Shown piece after piece: positions 57,818 to 64,000 of a stretch of DNA of 64,000 nucleotides (its first letter is position 1; every line of letters starts with the position of its first letter). The DNA is from Ligustrum vulgare (lineage: Eukaryota; Streptophyta; Magnoliopsida; Lamiales; Oleaceae). The stretch is taken from positions 24,865,608-24,929,607 of the forward strand of contig OY743174.1 in assembly GCA_963555705.1 (NCBI GenBank). The letters are read 5' to 3'. The notes under the pieces were generated by a model. The model saw only the letters and a list, made by a program, of their open reading frames with translations. It was not told the DNA's origin and ran no database searches. Both the position numbers and the translations under genes were made by a program.

Positions 57818-58930
57818 ATGTCAGAAAATTCTACTACAGCAAAGAACGGAGATCAAGTCAACATGGTGGAAGAGTTGGCACAACGCTTTGAGAAAATGCT
57901 GGGGGATATGTCAAGCAGGATTGAAAGGTTAGAGCGGCCTAGGGAAGCGCCCAATGTGCGGAGACAAGTGGGGCGATGCCATAGGATAGAGATGGAGGAA
58001 GAAGATGAATTTGATGGGTATGATGATGGGGCACTTATGGATAGAGAGGTTAGGCGCGAACGACGAGATAGAGAGGTTGACCGACAGGATCATGGCATGA
58101 GTAATATCAAAACAACTATTCCTTCCTTTAAGGGTCGGAGTGATCCGGAACAATATCTAGAGTGGGAGAAAAGGATTGAGTTGATATTCGATTGCTACAG
58201 CTATACGGAGGAGAAAAAGGTTAAGGTTGTAGTTCTTGAATTCACCGATTATGCACTTACTTGGCGGGATCAGTTAGCAACTTCTAGGAGGCAAAATCGT
58301 GAGAGACCTATTAGTACATAGGGTGAATTAAAGGCTGTCATGAGGAAGAGGTTTGTCCCTAGTCATTACCATAGGGAACTTCATCAAAGGTTGCAAAGTC
58401 TTTACCAATGTTCTAAGAGTGTCGAGGATTATCATAAGGAGAAAGAGATGTTAATGCGTAGAGCCAATGTAGAGGAGGATGAAGAGGCCACTATGGCCCG
58501 TTTCTTAAATGGGATGAATAAAGAAATAGAAAATGTGGTCGAATTGCAACACTATGTGGAGTTAGAAGATATGCTACATATGGCCATGAAAGTGGAGAAG
58601 TAATTGAAGATAAAAGGGACAGCTAAGTATCAGTCGGGTTCTTCGGGTTCTAATCCATCTTGGAAGCCGAAGTGGGACAATAAAGGCGATGGGGCTGTTT
58701 CTAAAGGTAAGTTTGAGGCACCAAAAGGAAAGTTTGAGGTACCCAACGGAAAGGAGGAGTCCGTTAACAAATTTCCACCCAAATGGGAGTCTCAATAATC
58801 TAGGAGTAGAGATATCCAATGCTTCAAATGCTTGGAAAGAGGACATGTGGCTTCTCAATGCCCTAATAGGCGTGTTATTACCTTGCGAGCAGAGGGGCTT
58901 GGGAAAGTGGCAGCGATGAGGAAGACTACA
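57818..58930 (+). pseudogene. Gag of element A with three nonsense codons
   Basis: It starts MSENSTTAKNGDQVNMVEEL, then has SDPEQYLEWEKRIELIFDCY, a TAG at 58319 for the W in ISTWGEL, RKRFVPSHYHRELHQRLQSL, ELQHYVELEDMLHMAMKVEK, a TAA at 58601 for Q, and a TAA at 58796. The CCHC knuckle CFKCLERGHVASQC lies in the same frame at about 58819-58860. A frameshift near 58905 moves to the protease frame. Confidence 0.85.
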
Positions 58931-59680
58931 GTGACATGCCCGCTTTGGAGGAAGCTAGTGATAATGAGGAATTGCTATCCGGAGAGCATGGGACGTTATT
59001 AGTAGCAAGGCGAGCCCTTAGTGCTAAAATCAACATGGATGACGTGAAGCAACATAGGGAGAACATATTTCATACACGGTGTCGCATCCAAGGCAAGGTA
59101 TGTAGTATGATTATTGACGGTGGTAGTTGTACAAATGTTGCTAGGACTACACTAATTGAGAAGTTAGGATTACGATTATTGAAGCATCCATCACCTTATA
59201 GACTTCAGTGGTTAAATGATAGTGGTGAAATTAAGGTGAATAGGAGGGTGTTAGTGAACTTTTTGATTGGTAGCTATATAGATGAAGTGATGTGTGATGT
59301 GGTTCCTATGCAAGCCCGGCACATTTTGTTGGGTATGCCTTGACAATATGATAGGAAGGTGACACATGACGGGTATAAAAATAGATATAGTTTTACCAAG
59401 GATGGAAGAAAAATTACACTTACACCATTGAAACCATCGCAAGTTTATGCAGATCAAGTTAAATTGAAAAATGATGAAGAACAAAAGGCGAGGAAACTTG
59501 AAAAAAAAGAGAGTTGAGGCCACGACCTCAGAAAAAGGAGAGGAAAAGAGGGTTGGAGCCACGACTCCAGAAAAAGGAGACGAGAGAGAAAAAAAGAGTG
59601 TTGGGGTACATACCTCAGAAAAAGGAGAGTGAGCGAAGAGTGCCAGAAAAGAAAAACCAAGAGTGAGTTTCTATGCCAAA
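58905..59680 (+). pseudogene. Protease region of element A
   Basis: The frame reads ESGSDEEDYSDMPALEEASD and FHTRCRIQGKVCSMIIDGGS, then CTNVARTTLIEKLGL. The retropepsin motif is DGGS, as in element C. It ends at HILLGMP followed by TGA for W (59341-59343). The following spacer contains three CCACGACCTCAGAAAAAGG-like repeats, as in element C. Confidence 0.8.
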
Positions 59681-59809
59681 AGTAGTGAAATCAAGAAGGC
59701 TTTCGTGGAAAATCGATCAATGGTCCTTTTATTGTACAAGGAGTCATTTCTTGCCTTTGATGAAACTAACAAATCCCTCCCTAGTTTGGTTATTTCTCTC
59801 TTGTAGGAA

Positions 59810-60471
59810 TTTGACGATATATTTCCAGAGGATATACCTAGTGGGTTGCCACCCATTCGAGGTATTGAGCATCAGATTGATTTTGTACTTGGAGCAGTCA
59901 TTCCAAACCGTCCCGCTTATAGGAGTAATCCCGAGGAGAAGAAGGAGCTTCAAAAGCAAGTGGAGGAATTGATGAGTAAGGGGTACATAAGGGAGAGCAT
60001 GAGTCCATGTGCCGTACCTGTGTTACTAGTACTAAAGAAGGATGGGACTTGGAGAATGTGTGTTGATTGTAGAGCCATCAACAACATAACGGTAAAGTAT
60101 CGTCATCCTATTCCTAGGTTAGATGATATGTTGGATGAATTGCATGTCTCTAGCATATTTAGTAAAATTGATCTTAAGAGTGGTTATCATCAAATTCGAA
60201 TGAAAGAAGGAGATGAGTGGAAAACTGCTTTTAAAACTAAATATGGCTTGTATGAATGGTTAGTTATGCCGTTTGAACTTACTAATGCACCTAGGAATTT
60301 TATGCGTTTAATGAATCATGTTTTACGTGCATTTATAGGTAAATTCGTTGTAATTTACTTCGATAATGTCTTGATATATAGTAAAACTTTGAATGAGCAT
60401 GTGGAGCATGTTAGGTGTGTGCTTGTGATTTTGAGGCAAGAGCAACTTTTTGCTAATTTTAAAAAGTGTAG
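59810..60471 (+). pseudogene. Reverse transcriptase of element A, N-terminal part
   Basis: The frame covers LPPIRGIEHQIDFVLGA, RESMSPCAVPVLLVLKKDGT, WRMCVDCRAINNITVKYRHP, FSKIDLKSGYHQIRM and LVMPFELTNAPRNFMRLMN. The catalytic box reads VIYFDNVLIYSK instead of YFDD, so the second active-site Asp is Asn. The coding sequence is cut at KKC by the family X element and resumes at 61598. Confidence 0.85.
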
Positions 60472-61592
60472 TGATGCGTGTTGCGATGCACCAAAATAAT
60501 AAATAATTCCTTACTTGCTTAATATTAATTAATAATGTAGTAGCGAGAGTAAGGGTCGATCCCACGAGGAACGGAAACTAATTTTAGTTGTTCGATCAAT
60601 TAGAATGAAATGGGGGGTTTTGTTGTGTGAAATTGCTTGAATGAAAACTATGCATAAAATAAATAATAAAATATAACTAGAGAAATAATATGAGAAGAAA
60701 TCTTGTTCTCGGGTTCGGTTGTGCCCTCAATTAATGTTATACTTTTCCTTGTAACGTGTTTCTATCCCTAGTTCAATTATCAATCATAAATAATCAACAA
60801 GCTCTGATTATCTAAATTCTTCCTTATGTGTATTGATTCAAAACAAGCTCTTCGAACCAATTCTAGCTACGGACAATCCTAAACAAGCTCTTAAGATTTA
60901 ATGCACGACTAGTATGAAAATTTAGAAGAATAAATTGAATTGGATCGTTAATTACACAAGCTCGAATTAATCAATTCAAGTTGAATTATTACTAAACCTG
61001 TACGAGATTTATTTTCTACTAAAGTAAAGATTCAATGACAATTACGGATCAAGAATCTAAACATAGCGTATTCATGAATCCAAAGATCAAAAATCCAATT
61101 GGCCAAATTAAACTATTAATCAAATAAACTCAATGTTTTGGTCATAAGGTTCTCTCCCGAAGTCCGATTGTGGTGATTCAAGTTGCGTTGGAAAGAAAAC
61201 TCAAATATATACAATTATTTGTGAAATAGATCTTCCCAAATTCGAAAGTCTTCTATGACAAAATTGAGCTTCAATCTATGACTAAAATTCATGATCACAA
61301 TCCTTGCGGGTTTTTGATTTCCAACTTCATTCCAAACCTTCTTTGACCATAATTTTTGCATCTAATCTTCTTCCCACATGCCATTATTGATTTGGAGCTC
61401 TTTGAATATGCCATTGAACCTCACTTCTTGATTTTTTCGTATTTCTTTGGTCATGTTTCCTTTCTTTTCGTTCTTTGCGATCCTGTATAACACAATAAAT
61501 GAAAATGCATTAAACGATACTTCAATAGGATCAAACTAATAACAAAATAGGATAATGAGTGAATTAAATACATGCTAATAAATCACTTATCA
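60472..61592 (+). mobile_element. Solo-LTR-like insertion, family X, TSD TGTAG
   Basis: 1121 bp starting TGATGCGTGTTGCGATGCAC and ending CACTTATCA, flanked by TGTAG (60467-60471 and 61593-61597). Removing it with one TGTAG restores [15 protein letters not shown] exactly. It contains GTCGATCCCACGAGGAACGG about 80 bp from the start, shared with the minus-strand copy at 28892-29972. It has no primer site, polypurine tract or protein, so it behaves as a solo LTR or a small terminal-repeat element. Confidence 0.8.
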
Positions 61593-61597
61593 TGTAG

Positions 61598-62300
61598 TTT
61601 TTGCATGGGTAAAGTTATGTTTCTTGGCTATGTGGTTAGTGCTAAAGGGATAGACGTAGATGAAGAGAAAGTCAAAGCTATTAAAGAATGGCCAACACCT
61701 AAAAGTATAATTGAGGTTAGAAGTTTTCATGGCTTGGCTAGTTTTTATAGGCGTTTTGTTAAAGATTTTAGCACAATTGCCGCACCACTCACAGAAATTG
61801 TCAAAGAAAGTGTAGGGTTTAAATGGGGTGTACAACAGGAGCATGCATTTGAGACTATCAAAAATATGTTGTGTAAAGCACCGGTTTTATCACTTCCTAA
61901 CTTTGACAAGACTTTTGAGATTGAATGTGATGCCTCAGGGCTAGGCATTGGAGCTGTTTTAATGCAGGATCGAAGGCCAATAGCCTATTTTAGTGAAAAG
62001 CTAAAGGGGGCTGCACTTAATTATCCCACATATGACAAGGAGTTGTACTCACTTGTGCGCGCTTTGGAGACATGGCAACATTACTTGTGGCCACGGGAGT
62101 TCGTGATACACACTGATCATGAATCCTTGAAGCATTTGAGGGGTCAAGCTAAGTTGAGTAAGAGACATGCAAGGTGGGTAGATTTCATCGAAACATTTTC
62201 CTAAGTCATCCGGTATAAACAAGGTAAGGAAAATGTGGTGGCAAATGCATTGTCTCGAAGGTATGTTCTTTTAAATTCTTTGAATGCTAAACTGCTTGGA
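61598..62300 (+). pseudogene. RT end and RNase H of element A
   Basis: The frame continues [20 protein letters not shown] and [20 protein letters not shown], then RNase H with [51 protein letters not shown] and [18 protein letters not shown] at 62202-62204 follows IETFS. The connection domain (YKQGKENVVANALSRR) follows in frame. Confidence 0.85.
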
Positions 62301-63540
62301 TTTGAATATATCAAGGACATGTAAGCTAATGATCTGGATTTTTCTAGTATTTATGATTCATGTGGTAAAGGGGCTGTGGATAGGTTCTTTAAACATGATG
62401 ACTACTTATTTCGGGAAAATAAATTGTGTGTCCCTAGGTGTTCAATGAGAGAGTTACTTGTGAGAGAGGCCCATAGTGGAGGTTTAATGGGTCATTTTGG
62501 GGTTAAAAAGACCATCGAAATCCTGAGTGAACATTTCTATTGGCCTAAGATGAAGATTGATGTAGTTCGGGTTTGTAATCGATGCATTACTTGCAAGAAG
62601 GAAAAATCTAGGATTAAACCCCATGGATTATATATGCCTTTACCCGTCCCTAGTGAACCTTGGGTCGATATCTCTATGCATTTTGTTTTGGGATTACCTA
62701 GGACTAAGAAGGGAAGAGATTCTATTTTTGTGGTAGTAGATCGCTTTAGTAAAATGACACATTTCATACCATGACACAAAACTGATGATGCTACCAACAT
62801 AGCTGATATTTTCTTTAGGGAAGTCGTGTGCTTACATGAGGTTCCTAAAAGTATAGTCTCGGATAGGGATGTTAAATTCCTTAGTCATTTTTGGAGAGTC
62901 TTGTGGAACAAACTGGGAACAAAACTACTTTTCTCTACAACTTGTCACCCACAGACCGATGGACAGACCGAGGTAGTAAATAGGACAATGATTCAATTGT
63001 TGCGCACCGTAATCAATAAAAATCTGAAAAATTGGGAAGAGTGTTTACCATTTATTGAATTTGCATATAATAGAGCTATACATTCTACTACTTCTTGTTC
63101 ACCATTTGAAATTATTTATGGTTTTAATCCGCTAACACCATTGGATTTAATTCATTTACCTGTGAATGAACCTAGTAGTTTGGATGGAAAGAAAAATGCT
63201 GAAATGGTTAAATCACTCCACGACAAGGTGAGGTTGGCGATTGAAAAGAAAAATGAACATTATGCATCACATGCTAACAAAGGAAGAAAAAGCGTCATAT
63301 TTGAACCCGGTGATTGGGTTTGGGTACACTTGAGGAAGGAGCGGTTTCCAGAACAACGCAAATCAAAGTTACAACCGCGAGGAGATGGTCCATTCCAAGG
63401 ATTGAAAGGATCAACAACAATGCCTATAAATTAGATCTTCCTGGTGAGTATAATGTTTCGACTTCGTTTAATGTTTTTGATCTATCTCCGTTTGATGTAG
63501 GTATAGATTCGAGGTCGAATCCTTTTGAAGAGGGAGGGGA
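62301..63540 (+). pseudogene. Integrase of element A
   Basis: The zinc-binding region reads [17 protein letters not shown] and [12 protein letters not shown]. The catalytic core has [20 protein letters not shown] (the first Asp is present as VDIS), [16 protein letters not shown] with the second Asp, and [16 protein letters not shown] with the Glu. Stops lie at 62321 and 62772 (TGA for a Cys/Arg codon). The C-terminal [14 protein letters not shown] domain follows, with a shift near 63400 into [20 protein letters not shown]. The coding end SRSNPFEEGGDD overlaps the polypurine tract. Confidence 0.85.
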
Positions 63541-64000
63541 TGATGTGATCCAGACCACGAATACAAGCCCGCTCAAAGATCCGATGATGATCAAAGAAGG
63601 ACCGATGACTCAATTACAAACGAAAAGGGCCAACGAAAATGGACAAGCTAGTACAAGAAACAATGACCAAAACAATGTTCGTGTCATCAAAAGAAGCAAG
63701 TTTCATGTTGGGACCGAGCCAAAACGATGAGTGGATCAACCTCATTCAAGCAGTCGAAGGAAATTGTGAAATTTCAAGAATTACGGCCGTAACATATACT
63801 CCTCACGGCCGTAACGAGTCTACTATGGAAAAACAGAAATTTTGAAGAATTGATTTTACAGTCGTAACTCACATTGTCACGGCCGTAATGAAGCCTCGGG
63901 CTGAAAACAAGAATTTCAGAAATAGACTTACGGCCGTAATGAAGCCTCGGGCTGAAAACAAGAATTTCAGAAATAGACTTACGGCCGTAAAAATATGTCT
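63541..64000 (+). repeat. 3' LTR of element A, start only
   Basis: Begins TGATGTGATCCAGACCAC right after the polypurine tract. CAAGTTTCATGTTGG is at 63697-63711 and the palindrome array begins at 63781. A 51-bp unit (ATGAAGCCTCGGG...ACTTACGGCCGTA) is present twice in tandem (63888-63989), unlike in the 5' LTR. Confidence 0.9.

Larger units (their letters stand above)
56393..64000 (+). mobile_element. Gypsy element A, truncated by the window end
   Basis: 5' LTR 56393-57253, primer site at 57256, Gag from 57818, protease, RT (split by a family X insertion at 60472-61592), RNase H, integrase, polypurine tract GAAGAGGGAGGGGA and the start of the 3' LTR at 63541. It is inserted in element B (left target sequence CTCCT, 56388-56392). 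Several nonsense codons and at least one frameshift show that it is not active. No chromodomain or second RNase H is apparent. Confidence 0.9.

Noticed and set aside
60472..61592. Cassandra-type terminal-repeat element with 5S RNA
   Set aside because: I looked for 5S internal promoter-like sequence and did not find it. The GTCGATCCCAC segment is not 5S.

Overview
The window is intergenic, repeat-rich nuclear DNA from a flowering plant, most likely a eudicot. The evidence is a plant H3.1 histone, a six-exon plant bHLH regulator, a captured exon of plant CDKE (CDK8-type kinase), RepHel Helitrons ending in hairpin-CTAG, a tRNA-derived SINE, hAT and PIF-like elements, and Ty3/gypsy elements primed by initiator Met-tRNA. 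Only two loci look like working host genes: histone H3.1 (17580-17990, minus) and a bHLH factor of the bHLH122/128/130 (FBH/AKS-like) clade (31652-34131, minus). Both frames join cleanly with no disabling change.

Layout. 1-5319: 3' part of an autonomous-type Helitron (Rep HUH domain plus PIF1-like helicase, two introns, two frameshifts). 5.4-11.3 kb: decayed retroelement gag fragments and LTR pieces, including two gag fragments joined tail to tail. 12.2-15.5 kb: two related short Helitrons, one split by an 1811-bp hAT element with a perfect 8-bp target-site duplication (TSD). 16.2-18.1 kb: a MITE-like element, then the H3 gene. 18.5-21.6 kb: a PIF-type element split by a gene-fragment-carrying hAT. 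23.4-28.8 kb: a probable large hAT shell holding a chimeric LTR element and tandem-repeat elements with a broken AP2/ERF fragment. 28.9-30 kb: a solo-LTR-like insertion. 31.6-34.1 kb: the bHLH gene. 35.1-38.8 kb: a SINE and two minus-strand Helitrons, one carrying the CDKE exon. 38.8-46 kb: AT-rich DNA with fold-back, hAT-type and other MITE-like repeats. 46.2-64 kb: nested gypsy elements.

The gypsy nest can be ordered. Element B (minus strand, Tat-like with two RNase H domains) is oldest. Element C (minus, gag-only, 837/858-bp LTRs, TSD CACCC) lies inside the RNase H-integrase region of B. Element A (plus strand, from 56393 past the window end) lies in the gag-protease part of B. A 1121-bp solo-LTR-like element sits inside the reverse transcriptase of A with TSD TGTAG.

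The least ordinary signal is in the LTRs of A, C and relatives. After a conserved 15-base motif (CAAGTTTCATGTTGG) and about 60-70 bp, each LTR carries a run of 12-base palindromes, consensus TTACGGCCGTAA, spaced some 20-50 bp apart. A related LTR (10512-11276) has different palindromes in the same place. The array gains and loses units, and one element (23517-25257) has two different LTR types inside a single perfect TSD.
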